From an uncultured Oscillospiraceae bacterium (lineage in GTDB: Bacteria > Bacillota > Clostridia > Oscillospirales > Oscillospiraceae): DNA of 32,948 nucleotides. Under the pieces are notes generated by a model. It had not been told where the DNA came from. It searched no databases and saw nothing but the letters and a program-made list of their open reading frames with translations. The stretch covers positions 1-32,948 of the forward strand of contig CALXDF010000193.1 of NCBI GenBank assembly GCA_944386995.1, written 5' to 3'. Shown here in pieces: positions 15,255-23,926 of this stretch (positions are counted from its first letter, which is position 1; every line of letters begins with the position of its first letter). A program made the translations under genes and the position numbers.

Positions 15255-17076
15255 GGGTATCCTCCCTGTGAAAGTGTTCGTACACCGCCTTGGCGGCATT
15301 TTTCGGCACCACGGCCTCCAGCTCCTCCAGCGATGCCTCCCGGATCGCCTTCACGCTCCTGAAACTCTTGAGCAGCGCCGTCCGGCGCGCCTCCCCTACT
15401 CCGGGGATGTCCTCCAATACGGAGCGGCGGACACTGCGGGAGTGGCTCTCGTGGTGGTAGGTGATGGCAAATCGGTGGGTCTCCTCCTGGATGCGTCCCA
15501 CCATGGCAAACACCGCCTGGTTCTGCTGGATCCCGATCTCCCGGCCTGCAGGCGTCACCAGGGCCCTTGTCCGGTGGCGGTGGTCCTTCACCATGCCGAA
15601 GATCGGGATAGAGAGGCCAAAGCTCTCCAACACCTGCCGGGCCACATCGGCATGGGTCTCGCCGCCATCGATGAGGAACACATCCGGCAGAGGGGAGAAC
15701 TTCTCGTCTCCGTCCAAATACCGCTGAACCCGCCGGGTCAGCACCTCCCGCATCGAACTGTAGTCGTCGGGGTGTCCATCCAGTTCTTTGATCTTGAACC
15801 GCCGGTACTGGCTTTTTGCGGGCCGTGCCCCGTGGAATACCGTCATGGAAGCCACGATATCGCTGCCGCCGGTGTTGGAGATGTCATAGGCCTCCATCCG
15901 CTTGGGGACCTCCGGCAGTCCCGCCATTCTGGCAAACAGCTCCAGTGTCCGGTCCACCCGTTCCTCCTTGGTGGTAAGGCGCTCCGCCTCCTCCCGGGCA
16001 TTGCGGGCCGCCATGTCCATCAGTTCCGCCTTCTCGCCCCGCTGGGGCACCCGAACGTGAACCTTATGGCCGGAGGTCTCCTCCAGCAGCTTTTCAAACG
16101 TCTCCATATCCTCAATCGCATAAGGCAGCAGGATCTCCCGGGGCAGGGCGGTGCGGCCGCCGTAGTACTGGAGCAGCAGAGCAGCCAGCATCTCCTCTCT
16201 CTCCTCTCCGCCGGGCGCGGAGAACAGCTCCGCCTCCCGGTAGATAAGCTGGCCCTGCTCATAGTGAAGGACCGCATAGCAGCACTTGGCCTCTTGATAC
16301 AGGCCCCAGATGTCCGTGTCCGCCACGTTGGCGGCAATCACCCGCTGCCGTTTTCCCAAGGTCTGGATGGAGCGAAGCTGGTCCCGCAGCTCTGCGGCCC
16401 GCTCAAATTGCAGATTTTCCGCGGCCTGGGTCATATGTGCCTCAATCTCCGCCGTCACTTGGTCCAGTTTCCCGGTCATCAGCAACACCGCCTGCTCAAT
16501 CCGCCGGCGGTACTCCGCCGCATCGGGCACACCGCGGCAGAATGCGTCGCACCGCCCCATATGGTGGTTCAGGCAGGGCCGCTCCCTGCCGATATCCCGC
16601 GGAAAATGCTTGGAACAGGTGGGCAGTTTCAAGGCCAACTGAATGGCATCCAGGGCGTGGCGGGTCTCCTGTCGCCCGCCGAAGGGACCAAAATACCGGG
16701 CGGTATCTTTTTCCTTGCGGTTCACCAGGGAAAAACGGGGATAGGGTTCATTGGACAGCCGGACAAAGGGATACCCCTTCCCGTCCTTCAGCAGAATATT
16801 GTAGCGGGGCATGTGCTGTTTAATAAGGGAGTTCTCCAGCACCAGGGCCTCGAACTCCGAGCGGACGATGATGGTATCAAAGTCGTCCACCTGTCCCACC
16901 ATCACATGGGTTTTGACATTGTGGCCGCTGCCGGACTGAAAATACTGGCTTACCCGGTTTTTGAGCTTTTTTGCCTTCCCCACATAGATGACCTCATGGC
17001 GGGCATTTTTCATCAGATAGACTCCTGGGGCCATGGGCAGAGAGTTTGCCTTTTCCAACAGCTCCGCGCGGGTCAT
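15187..17076 (-). CDS. uvrC: Excinuclease ABC subunit C
   Basis: 629 residues from ATG 17076, preceded by AAAAGGAGGA. UvrC makes both incisions in nucleotide excision repair. The GIY-YIG nuclease is at the N-terminus (GVYLMKNARHEVIYVGKAKKL), a cysteine cluster region follows (PTCSKHFPRDIGRERPCLNHHMGRC), then the UvrB-binding UVR motif (NLQFERAAELRDQLRSI), the RNase H-like nuclease (YDISNTGGSDIVASM, VFLIDGGETH) and helix-hairpin-helix repeats (LEDIPGVGEARRTALLKSF). About 20 hydrophilic residues follow the last helix and read into the cyclo-ligase gene. It starts 27 bp after the crh terminator, leaving no obvious room for its own promoter, so it may depend on read-through. Confidence 0.96.
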   Translation of the reverse strand: MTRAELLEKANSLPMAPGVYLMKNARHEVIYVGKAKKLKNRVSQYFQSGSGHNVKTHVMVGQVDDFDTIIVRSEFEALVLENSLIKQHMPRYNILLKDGKGYPFVRLSNEPYPRFSLVNRKEKDTARYFGPFGGRQETRHALDAIQLALKLPTCSKHFPRDIGRERPCLNHHMGRCDAFCRGVPDAAEYRRRIEQAVLLMTGKLDQVTAEIEAHMTQAAENLQFERAAELRDQLRSIQTLGKRQRVIAANVADTDIWGLYQEAKCCYAVLHYEQGQLIYREAELFSAPGGEEREEMLAALLLQYYGGRTALPREILLPYAIEDMETFEKLLEETSGHKVHVRVPQRGEKAELMDMAARNAREEAERLTTKEERVDRTLELFARMAGLPEVPKRMEAYDISNTGGSDIVASMTVFHGARPAKSQYRRFKIKELDGHPDDYSSMREVLTRRVQRYLDGDEKFSPLPDVFLIDGGETHADVARQVLESFGLSIPIFGMVKDHRHRTRALVTPAGREIGIQQNQAVFAMVGRIQEETHRFAITYHHESHSRSVRRSVLEDIPGVGEARRTALLKSFRSVKAIREASLEELEAVVPKNAAKAVYEHFHREDTHGQEDPAPDNRREETGHDGAAD

Positions 17077-17103
17077 CGGGACTCCTCCTTTTAGCGTACA
17101 ATT

Positions 17104-17134
17104 AAAAAGGCGGCTTCCTTTCGAAACCGCCTTT
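17104..17134 (-). terminator. Intrinsic terminator of crh
   Basis: On the minus strand AAAGGCGGTTTC (17134-17123) pairs with GAAGCCGCCTTT (17117-17106) with one G-U, 5-nt loop, and five T at 17108-17104. It lies between crh and uvrC. Confidence 0.8.
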
Positions 17135-17159
17135 CCCACAAACCTATTTACGCAATCAG

Positions 17160-17423
17160 TTACTCACCGAAACCATTGTTAATGAGCTCCGCCAGCGCTT
17201 CCACAGCTTCTTTCTCATCAGAGCCATCCGCAATCAGGGTGATGGTGGTGCCCTTGACAATTCCCAGAGACAGTACGCCCAGCAGGCTCTTGGCGTTCAC
17301 GCGGCGCTCGTCCTTCTCCACCCAGATCCCGCTCTTGAACTCATTTGCCTTACGAATAAAGAAAGTAGCGGGACGTGCCTGCAGGCCGACCTCGCTATGA
17401 ATGGTGACTTCCTGCGTGTACAT
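17160..17423 (-). CDS. crh: Crh-like HPr paralogue (Gln15, Ser46)
   Basis: 87 residues from ATG 17423 (GAAGGAGA 8-9 bases upstream; a TTG at 17429 is less likely). The fold and length are those of HPr. In HPr the PTS phosphate is carried by His15 in GLHARPA; here the site reads GLQARPA with Gln exactly at position 15, while the regulatory Ser46 is present in NAKSLLGVLSLGI. This is the defining pattern of Crh of Bacillus, a non-PTS regulator phosphorylated on Ser46 by HPr kinase that acts with CcpA. So this protein should not carry PTS phosphate but may sense glycolytic state. It is monocistronic in appearance, with its own promoter and terminator. hprK and ccpA are not in the window. Confidence 0.88.
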   Translation of the reverse strand: MYTQEVTIHSEVGLQARPATFFIRKANEFKSGIWVEKDERRVNAKSLLGVLSLGIVKGTTITLIADGSDEKEAVEALAELINNGFGE

Positions 17424-17468
17424 AGACAAATCTCCTTCAACACAAGTATAGGATAAAAGGTTATTATT

Positions 17469-17497
17469 AAGATACCAAATTTACGTATTTCCGTCAA
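17469..17497 (-). promoter_or_regulatory. Promoter of crh
   Basis: Minus strand TTGACG (17497-17492), 17-bp spacer, TATCTT (17474-17469). Start near 17462, about 40 nt before the ATG. Confidence 0.65.
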
Positions 17498-17617
17498 TGC
17501 CGAATTTGCATAAACTTTGACGATTCTCCCCCAGTATGTTCTGTAAATTCCAGCAAATCACACAAAATGAACACCCTTTCCTATAGTTAGTCAAAGCAAC
17601 GCACAAAGTTTCAGTCC

Positions 17618-17652
17618 AAAAAGGCGGACAAGAACCCCATCAACTGTCCGCC
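17618..17652 (-). terminator. Terminator downstream of mutS2
   Basis: Minus strand GGCGGACA (17652-17645) pairs perfectly with TGTCCGCC (17630-17623), followed by five T (17622-17618). It lies 190 bp past the mutS2 stop. Confidence 0.8.
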
Positions 17653-17841
17653 CGAAGCGGAGTTTTGCCCCCGTTTCAGGCGCATATCCCCATGTATGCG
17701 GTCATTTCTTTTCTACGGTGGCCCGCGCTTTTGGGCCGTCCCTGCCGGTCGTCCCCCGCATATCTTATCGATTCTATTCAGGCAGCTAAGTTACTGCGGC
17801 GGCAAGGGGATCGGGGCCGTCGGAACTGACAGTCCCCTTCA
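17653..17841 (-). other. Structured noncoding region, possible 3' UTR or small RNA
   Basis: No ORF with a ribosome site on either strand. On the minus strand the region between the mutS2 stop and the terminator can fold into several hairpins: AAGGGGA with TCCCCTT near the 5' end, and TATGCGG (17762-17756) with CCGCATA (17701-17695) enclosing a GGCCC/GGGCC hairpin. I do not recognise a known RNA family. Confidence 0.35.
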
Positions 17842-20226
17842 TCACTTCAGCTCCACGATCGTCACGCCATCCTCCCCCTCGCCGTAGCGGCCCAGTCGGA
17901 AAGATTTTACCGCGCTGTGGCGCCGCAGGGTCTGATGAACCGCCTGGCGCAGTGCACCGGTTCCCTTGCCATGGATGATGCTCACGGTGTTTAGTTTTCC
18001 CATCTGCGCGGTATCTATGAAGTGATTGACCACATCCTCCGCCTCGTCGGTCATCATCCCCCTGATGTCCAGCTCATTCTTAGCGGCGGCGGCCCGGCTG
18101 TGGGCGATCACCCGCGTCATCTGCTGCTTGACAGCCTTCTTGGCCGCAGTCTCCGCATCCTCCACCAGCCGGACGCCGGATGCCTTGATGGTCATCTTCA
18201 TATTGCCCGCTTGCAGCTGGAGTTTCTCTCCGTCCGCCGACAGCACAGTGGCCCGGGTTCTGGTGCCCGGCAGCTCTACAATATCCCCCTTCTGAATCGG
18301 GCGGGAGGGCTTTGGTATCGGCTCCTGGACAGATTTTGCATGGAGCTCCTCCTCCATTCGGTTCAGTTCCCCGCGAACAGCAGCCTGGGCCTGGTTTACG
18401 TCCTGCCAGCTGGCAGAGCGCTCCTGCTTCTTCCGCAGATCGCTCAGTTCCGCGAAAATGGCATCGGCGGATTCCCGTGCCTCCCGGACGATGCGCCGGG
18501 CCTCGGCCTCCCCCTTGCTGCGGGCGTTCTCCTTGGCCCGCTCCATCTGCTCCCGGAACTCCCGGGCCCGTCTGGCATCCGCCTCCCGCTGCACACGCAG
18601 GCGCTCCGCCTCGTCCTGGTCCTTTTCCAGCCGCTGGCGCTGGCGCTCCAACTCGGAGAGAACTTCCTCGAAGCGGATGGACTCGCTGTCCATCTGCTGC
18701 CGGGCAGTCTCAATGACCTCCTCCGGCAGTCCCAGGCGCTGGGAGATCGCAAAGGCATTGGATTTTCCAGGGACCCCGATCAGCAGGCGATAGGTAGGCC
18801 GCAACGTTTCCACATCAAACTCACAGGAGGCGTTCTCCACCCCCTTGGTGGTCATGGCAAAGGTTTTCAGCTCTGCGTAATGAGTGGTGGCTGCAATACG
18901 AGCCCCTTTCTCCCGAACATGGGTGATGACGGCAATGGCCAGGGCCGCCCCCTCCACAGGGTCCGTACCCGCTCCCAGCTCGTCAAAGAGAACCAAGCTG
19001 TTCTCCCCCGTCTCCTTTAGTATACGCACAATGTTGGTCATGTGCGCGGAAAAGGTGGAAAGGCTCTGCTCTATGCTCTGTTCATCGCCAATATCTGCCA
19101 AAACAGTTTCAAATACATTGATGGCGCTGCCGCCGGCGGCAGGGATCTGGAGACCGCACTGGGTCATCAGGGTCAACAGTCCCAAAGTCTTCAGCGTCAC
19201 GGTCTTTCCGCCAGTGTTGGGGCCGGTGATCACCAGCGTGTCAAACTTCCCGCCCAGTTCCACGTCAATGGGCACCGCCCTGGCGCTGTCCAGCAGAGGA
19301 TGGCGGGCTTTTTTCAGCACCAAGGAACCGTTTTTCCGGATTTCCGGGTGCATCCCCTCCATTTGATAGGACAACTGCGCTTTTGCAAAGATCAAATCCA
19401 AATGGACCAGCACATCATAGTCCCAAAGGATATCGCCGCTGTATTTGGACGCCTCGGCGCTGAGGGCGCTGAGGATCCGCAGGATCTCCTGCTCCTCCTT
19501 GGCCTCCAGCTCCTTGAGTTCGTTGTTGGCCTGGACCACCCCCATAGGCTCCACAAACAAAGTCGCTCCAGAGGATGAGGTGTCGTGGATCAGGCCGGGC
19601 AGGTCGGCGCGGTGCTCGGCCTTCACCGGCACCACAAAGCGCCCGTCCCGCATGGTAATCAGGGACTCCTGGAGGACCTTGCTATAGCTGGGGGAGGCAA
19701 TGATCCTCTGGAGGATCTGCCGGCCCTTAGCCGCGGCAGCCCGCTTGTGGCGTCGGATATCCGCCAGCTCCGGACTGGCGGTGTCTGCAATCTCGTCCTC
19801 ATCCAGAATGGTGGAATAAATTTTCTCCTCCAAAAACTTGTTGCCGTGAAGGGACTGGAACATGTGGTCGATCACCGAATGGCTGGCTGTGTCGGCGTTG
19901 AAATACTCCTTTACCCGCCGGGCACAGCGAAGCATCCCCGCCAGAAGCAGCAGCTCTCTGGTGTTCAGCACACCGCCCCGGTCCGCCCGGGCCAGGATTT
20001 CTGCCACCCGCTTCAGACCGGAAAAATTGGGACTTCCCTGCAGCCCCAGCATAGACCGTGCCGCCTCTGTCTCGTCCTGGAGACGGCGGACCTCGTCATA
20101 ATCTGTAGAAGGAAACAGCTTCCGGGCCCGGTCCTTGGCCTCATCGCTGACCGCCTGGGCCGCCAGCCGCTCCAGTACCGCCGGCAGTTCCAGCGTACGG
20201 ATGGATTTTTCAAACAATTCGCTCAT
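17842..20226 (-). CDS. mutS2: MutS2 ATPase/endonuclease
   Basis: 794 residues from ATG 20226 (AGGAGA upstream), the usual MutS2 length. MutS2 lacks the mismatch-recognition domain of MutS; it binds branched DNA and, in Bacillus, rescues collided ribosomes (also called RqcU). The core ATPase has VITGPNTGGKTVTLKTLG (Walker A), LVLFDELGAGTDPVEGAAL (Walker B and signature), and ATTHYAELK. A long charged coiled coil (SELERQRQRLEKDQDEAERL onward) and a KOW-like segment (KGDIVELPGTRTRATVLS) follow, and a C-terminal Smr nuclease domain carries LDIRGMMTDEAEDVVNHFID and HGKGTGALR. It is the last gene of the era-recO direction, 99 bp after recO, and ends at a terminator 190 bp later. Confidence 0.95.
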   Translation of the reverse strand: MSELFEKSIRTLELPAVLERLAAQAVSDEAKDRARKLFPSTDYDEVRRLQDETEAARSMLGLQGSPNFSGLKRVAEILARADRGGVLNTRELLLLAGMLRCARRVKEYFNADTASHSVIDHMFQSLHGNKFLEEKIYSTILDEDEIADTASPELADIRRHKRAAAAKGRQILQRIIASPSYSKVLQESLITMRDGRFVVPVKAEHRADLPGLIHDTSSSGATLFVEPMGVVQANNELKELEAKEEQEILRILSALSAEASKYSGDILWDYDVLVHLDLIFAKAQLSYQMEGMHPEIRKNGSLVLKKARHPLLDSARAVPIDVELGGKFDTLVITGPNTGGKTVTLKTLGLLTLMTQCGLQIPAAGGSAINVFETVLADIGDEQSIEQSLSTFSAHMTNIVRILKETGENSLVLFDELGAGTDPVEGAALAIAVITHVREKGARIAATTHYAELKTFAMTTKGVENASCEFDVETLRPTYRLLIGVPGKSNAFAISQRLGLPEEVIETARQQMDSESIRFEEVLSELERQRQRLEKDQDEAERLRVQREADARRAREFREQMERAKENARSKGEAEARRIVREARESADAIFAELSDLRKKQERSASWQDVNQAQAAVRGELNRMEEELHAKSVQEPIPKPSRPIQKGDIVELPGTRTRATVLSADGEKLQLQAGNMKMTIKASGVRLVEDAETAAKKAVKQQMTRVIAHSRAAAAKNELDIRGMMTDEAEDVVNHFIDTAQMGKLNTVSIIHGKGTGALRQAVHQTLRRHSAVKSFRLGRYGEGEDGVTIVELK

Positions 20227-20325
20227 CTGTGGTTCTCCTGCAAAGGATATGTGGAACATCGGAAACGCTCTTCCGCTGTCCGGATTCGATACAAACAGTA
20301 TTAATCACACAAATTTCTACAAATA

Positions 20326-21081
20326 TCAATCACTCTTGATCCTCTTATAGTAGTCCAGCGTACGGAACCCCCGCTCCAGCTGGGCTGCCACATAGGCCTC
20401 TGCCGCATGACCCAGCCGCCGCAGATCCTCCTCCGGCATTTGGAAAGCATAGAGCCGCTTGGAATCTCCGTAGACAATATGGCGCAATGCAGCCAACCCC
20501 GCCGTACCCAGCGGCATGGAGAGTCCCCCCTTCTGGGGACAGCGGGCACAGTGGAGCGTTCCCCGGACCACATCCAGCATGGGCTCCTCCGGCTCTTCTC
20601 TACCGCAGACAGCGCACCGGTCTGCCAGCGGCTCAAAGCCTGACAGGGACATGAGCTTTACCTCAAACGCAGGCTTCACCAGCGCCGCCGGACGGTTCAG
20701 CGTCCCCAGGGCATACAGGGCGTTAAGCAGCAGGGAGAGGATCTCCCCCGCCGGCAGATCCGCATATGTCACCGCCTCCGTCAGCTCCGCGAAATAGCTG
20801 GCCAGACTCAGCCGCTCCAAATCCTGCCGAATTCCGCTGAACAGCTCGATGGTATTCGCCTCCGAAAGGATCTGCCAGCCGCGGCGCTCGGTAAGCGTCA
20901 TCTCACTGTAGACCAGCAGCTGTGTCGCCGCAGTCACCCGGCTGCGCCGGCCCCTTGCCCCTTTCGCGACCACCGCCAGCTTCCCAAGTTCTCCGGTGAG
21001 GACAGTCAGGATCTTGTCGGCCTCCTTGGTATCTACAGAGCGCAGCACGATACCGCGAATCACCGTTCGTTCATTTGCCAT
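20326..21081 (-). CDS. recO: DNA repair protein RecO
   Basis: 251 residues. RecO helps RecR load RecA on SSB-coated DNA. The N-terminal OB fold (VIRGIVLRSVDTKEADKILTVLT, LAVVAKGARGRRSR), the central helical region and a four-cysteine zinc motif (CAVCGREE and LHCARC) are all present. GGAGGAG lies ten bases before ATG 21081. It sits directly after yqzL and era, the standard Firmicutes order. Confidence 0.95.
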   Translation of the reverse strand: MANERTVIRGIVLRSVDTKEADKILTVLTGELGKLAVVAKGARGRRSRVTAATQLLVYSEMTLTERRGWQILSEANTIELFSGIRQDLERLSLASYFAELTEAVTYADLPAGEILSLLLNALYALGTLNRPAALVKPAFEVKLMSLSGFEPLADRCAVCGREEPEEPMLDVVRGTLHCARCPQKGGLSMPLGTAGLAALRHIVYGDSKRLYAFQMPEEDLRRLGHAAEAYVAAQLERGFRTLDYYKRIKSD

Positions 21082-21105
21082 TGCCTATGTACTCCTCCGG
21101 GTGCA

Positions 21106-21132
21106 GGCAAAGACGGTCACCCCGTCTTTGCC
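21106..21132. other. Hairpin spanning the yqzL stop codon
   Basis: Perfect 11-bp stem (21106-21116 with 21122-21132) and 5-nt loop. The yqzL stop (minus strand, 21119-21117) lies in the loop and the recO ribosome site starts nine bases past it. No T run follows on the minus strand, so it is more likely to affect translation of recO or RNA stability than to terminate. Confidence 0.5.
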
Positions 21133-21224
21133 TCGTTTTCTTTCCCCCCGCCCGGCGGCTGCCGGTGCAGCAGATAGAACACCGGGTCGCCAGTGGCGCA
21201 AAACAGGTCCCAAAATCCATCCAT
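21117..21224 (-). CDS. yqzL: YqzL-like small protein
   Basis: 35 residues from ATG 21224, with AGGAGG seven bases upstream. The N-terminal core FWDLFCATGDPVFYLLHR matches the pattern of YqzL proteins, which are small and lie between era and recO in Bacillus and many Firmicutes. It occupies exactly that place here, 110 bp after era and 35 bp before recO. Function unknown. The C-terminal tail is short, Gly/Lys rich and not conserved as far as I can tell. Position, ribosome site and core motif together make it convincing despite its size. Confidence 0.8.
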   Translation of the reverse strand: MDGFWDLFCATGDPVFYLLHRQPPGGGKENEAKTG

Positions 21225-21334
21225 CCCACCGCCTCCTGTCGGTCTTAGCATGGACACTCCGGCAGCAGATATGCGAGGGAAGATGTGGGGAAACTGGGTG
21301 CAGCGGAACTCCAGCCTCTCGTCCGCTTTAACGC

Positions 21335-22228
21335 CTATTGCTCATCATAGCCGAAACTTCTTATGTAATTCAAATTGTCCCGCCAGTTTTCTTTCACTTT
21401 TACCCAGGTCTGGAGAAACACCTTGGTACCCATGAACCGCTCCATGTCCTCCCGGGCCTGGCTGCTGATCTTTTTCAGCATAGCCCCCTGTTTGCCGATG
21501 ATAATCCCCTTGTGGCTGGCCTTCTCACAGTAGATCGTCACATCCAGATCAATTATGCCGTTATCCCGCTCGGAAAACTTGGTCACTTCAATAGCGGTAC
21601 CATGGGGGATCTCCTTGTCCAAATTCCGCAGCAGCTTCTCCCGGACGATCTCCGCCATAATCTGTCTCTCCGGCTGGTCGGTGGTCATGCCGTCCGGAAA
21701 GAGCTGGGGGCCCTCCGCCGCATAGCGGGAGAGCTGCTCCATCAGTTCGGCCAGTCCGTCGTGCTTTTCAGCGGAGATAGGAATGATGGCGTCAAAATCA
21801 TAGGTCTCGCTGTAGGCGGCCATTACAGAGAGCAGAGCATCCTTTTCCACGGTGTCGATCTTGTTGATCACCAGCACCGCCGGGAGGCTCTCCTCCCGGA
21901 TCCGGTCAATGAGCACCTGCTCCGGCGTGCCTACATGGGGAATAGGCTCCACCAGCAGGCATACACAGTCCACGTCTGCCACAGATTCCCGGACCACCTT
22001 CACCATATAGTCTCCCAGACGGTTGCGGGCCTTGTGCAGGCCTGGGGTATCTAAGAGGACAAACTGAGTATCATCCCGGTTCACCACTCCGTAAATCCGG
22101 TTGCGTGTAGTCTGTGGCTTGTTGGAAACAATGGCAATCTTTTCTCCCACCAGGGCATTGACCAGCGTGGACTTGCCTACATTGGGCCGTCCGGCAATGG
22201 TAATCATGGCAGTTTTTGTAATCGGCAT
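21335..22228 (-). CDS. era: GTPase Era
   Basis: 297 residues from ATG 22228 (AGAGGG six bases upstream); in-frame starts further up lack ribosome sites. Era binds the 3' end of 16S rRNA and acts in small-subunit assembly. G1 is AGRPNVGKST, the switch region has KPQTTRNRI, G3 is LLDTPGLH, G4 is VINKIDTV, and the C-terminal KH domain has IYCEKASHKGIIIGKQGAMLKKI. It lies 34 bp after an acyltransferase gene, where cdd would be in Bacillus. Confidence 0.96.
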   Translation of the reverse strand: MPITKTAMITIAGRPNVGKSTLVNALVGEKIAIVSNKPQTTRNRIYGVVNRDDTQFVLLDTPGLHKARNRLGDYMVKVVRESVADVDCVCLLVEPIPHVGTPEQVLIDRIREESLPAVLVINKIDTVEKDALLSVMAAYSETYDFDAIIPISAEKHDGLAELMEQLSRYAAEGPQLFPDGMTTDQPERQIMAEIVREKLLRNLDKEIPHGTAIEVTKFSERDNGIIDLDVTIYCEKASHKGIIIGKQGAMLKKISSQAREDMERFMGTKVFLQTWVKVKENWRDNLNYIRSFGYDEQ

Positions 22229-22262
22229 AGCAATCCCTCTACAATAATCCTTCATTATTTTC

Positions 22263-23351
22263 TCATTTTGCGGCTTCCCGCCGCCTGTTGTTCTCCCGGG
22301 CGCACCGCGTTCGAATCCGCCCAAGGCCCCACAGGATCAGCCGCTCCGGCCATTGAATGCACCAGGCCAGAGCCACGGACACCAGCAAACTTGCCGGCAC
22401 CGCCGCCAGGCCCCACAGCAGCCGTCTCCCAATGTCCGGCACGCGCTGCACCAACAGCGCTCCAATCACCTGATCCGGGATCCAGGATACCAGATAGACC
22501 GTCAAAGACAGCCGGGACAAGCCCGTTACACTCCGCCGCAGCCATCCGGGGCAGCGGGGCCTCCACTGCACCAAAACGGAGAATACCAGCACAGCGGCAA
22601 CGGCGGTCAGCAGCCCATTCCAATAGGTGATATCCAGGTATCCGAATGCTCCGCCATCCGCCCGCCAGAGGTGAAGTGCCCCGCCGGCTACCGGGCAGAG
22701 CGCAGCCAGCCCCAGCAGGACCGGTCCCCGAAGGCGGATCGGATGTTCCCGCAGCCAGGCTCCCAGGCAATAGTAGGCCAGGGGGTATAACTTCTCCCAC
22801 CACCCCGGCACCAGCTGCACCTGCGCGTCTGTATACCGGGAAAGGTTGGCCGCCGAGGGCAGGATGGCCATGCACACCAGACTTGCAGTCAGGGCCAGGC
22901 GGCCCGCCCGGTCCACCCCCCGCCAGGCTGCGTTGATAAACGGGATCAACAGGAAGAGCCCCAGATACATCTCAATATACCAGCTGTAGGGCGCGCCGTT
23001 GAAATTCAGAATCTCCCGGCACCAGATCAGCGGATTCCAGGAGCCCTCCATAGCCACCGCCTTGAACAGCAGGCAGGCGGCACTTGCCAGCAGGTATACG
23101 CTCACCACCCGGCCCAGCCGCCAGTAGTAATCCCGGCTCCAGGTCTGTCCCACACAGAGATAGCCGCTCAGCAGCAGGAACAGGGGCACACAGGTCATGA
23201 GCGCCGGCCGCAGGAACGCCGCCGCCACCATAGCCGTACCCGCCAGGGGTTCCTCATAGTATTGAATATTGGAAAAAAAGTGGACTGCCAGGACCTCCAC
23301 CACCGCTAAGGCGCGAATCAAATCCAGGCTCCAGTTGCGTTCCCCGGTCAT
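22263..23351 (-). CDS. Acyltransferase family 3 membrane protein
   Basis: 362 residues with about ten membrane segments. The first segment carries LDLIRALAVVEVLAVHFF, the usual Acyltransferase_3 (OafA/WecH-like) opening with the catalytic histidine, and VPLFLLLSGYLC and WYIEMYLGLFLLIPFIN follow the family pattern. These proteins transfer acetyl or other acyl groups to cell-surface sugars or lipids; the acceptor cannot be told. GGGAG precedes ATG 23351. It is inserted between ybeY and era, an unusual neighbour in this conserved block. Confidence 0.85.
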   Translation of the reverse strand: MTGERNWSLDLIRALAVVEVLAVHFFSNIQYYEEPLAGTAMVAAAFLRPALMTCVPLFLLLSGYLCVGQTWSRDYYWRLGRVVSVYLLASAACLLFKAVAMEGSWNPLIWCREILNFNGAPYSWYIEMYLGLFLLIPFINAAWRGVDRAGRLALTASLVCMAILPSAANLSRYTDAQVQLVPGWWEKLYPLAYYCLGAWLREHPIRLRGPVLLGLAALCPVAGGALHLWRADGGAFGYLDITYWNGLLTAVAAVLVFSVLVQWRPRCPGWLRRSVTGLSRLSLTVYLVSWIPDQVIGALLVQRVPDIGRRLLWGLAAVPASLLVSVALAWCIQWPERLILWGLGRIRTRCARENNRRREAAK

Positions 23352-23433
23352 TGGGGTCTCCCTTCCGCTGCAACGCCCAGCATCCGTCTTTTAGGTCTTG
23401 TCTGCTCTATCCCGCAGGCCGCTCCGGCGGGTT

Positions 23434-23925
23434 CTACCGGCCGATGCCCAGTTCCGCCAGGATAGCGTCTTCCCGGGCGCGCATCTGTGCTTTCTGCGGC
23501 CCCTCGTCCAGATGGTCGTATCCCAGCAGGTGGAGGACTGAGTGGACCACCAGATAGGCCATCTCCCGGCGGTTGGAGTGGCCGTACTCCTTTGCCTGGG
23601 CCTGTACCCGCTCCAGGGAGAGGCACATGTCCCCCAGCGGTACCAGGCCCGTGGCCGGATCCGCGTCCTCCTCCCCCGGCAGTTCCCCCGGCCACAAGTC
23701 AAAAGCCGGGAAGCTCAGTACATCCGTGGGCCGATCCACCCCGCGCATCTCCAAATTAACCTGATGGATCCCCTCGTCGCTGGTGACACAGACGTCCACT
23801 TCGCAGGGAAAATCCACCCCCTCGGCAGCCAGGGCTGTGCGGATGACTTTGCGAATCAAGGCCCGCTGACCCTCATTCACCCCCGGCACATCGGCGGTGA
23901 TGGGGATATAGTGTCGCTTTGCCAT
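23434..23925 (-). CDS. ybeY: Endoribonuclease YbeY
   Basis: 163 residues. YbeY is a zinc endonuclease in 16S rRNA 3'-end maturation and ribosome quality control. The metal motif HSVLHLLGYDHLD (H-x3-H-x5-H) is complete and the upstream RPTDVLSFPAFD and LGDMCLSLERVQAQAKEYGH blocks are typical. Its ATG lies one base after the stop of the preceding gene and the AAGGAG site is inside that gene, so translation is likely coupled. ybeY between phoH and era is the normal Firmicutes arrangement. Confidence 0.95.
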   Translation of the reverse strand: MAKRHYIPITADVPGVNEGQRALIRKVIRTALAAEGVDFPCEVDVCVTSDEGIHQVNLEMRGVDRPTDVLSFPAFDLWPGELPGEEDADPATGLVPLGDMCLSLERVQAQAKEYGHSNRREMAYLVVHSVLHLLGYDHLDEGPQKAQMRAREDAILAELGIGR

Positions 23926-23926
23926 A

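Noticed and set aside
17160-17423. Ordinary PTS phosphocarrier HPr
   Set aside because: The phosphorylated His15 is Gln, so PTS phosphotransfer is not expected.
17696-17887. 63-codon plus-strand ORF in the crh-mutS2 interval
   Set aside because: No ribosome site, no family resemblance, and it runs into the antisense of the mutS2 3' end.
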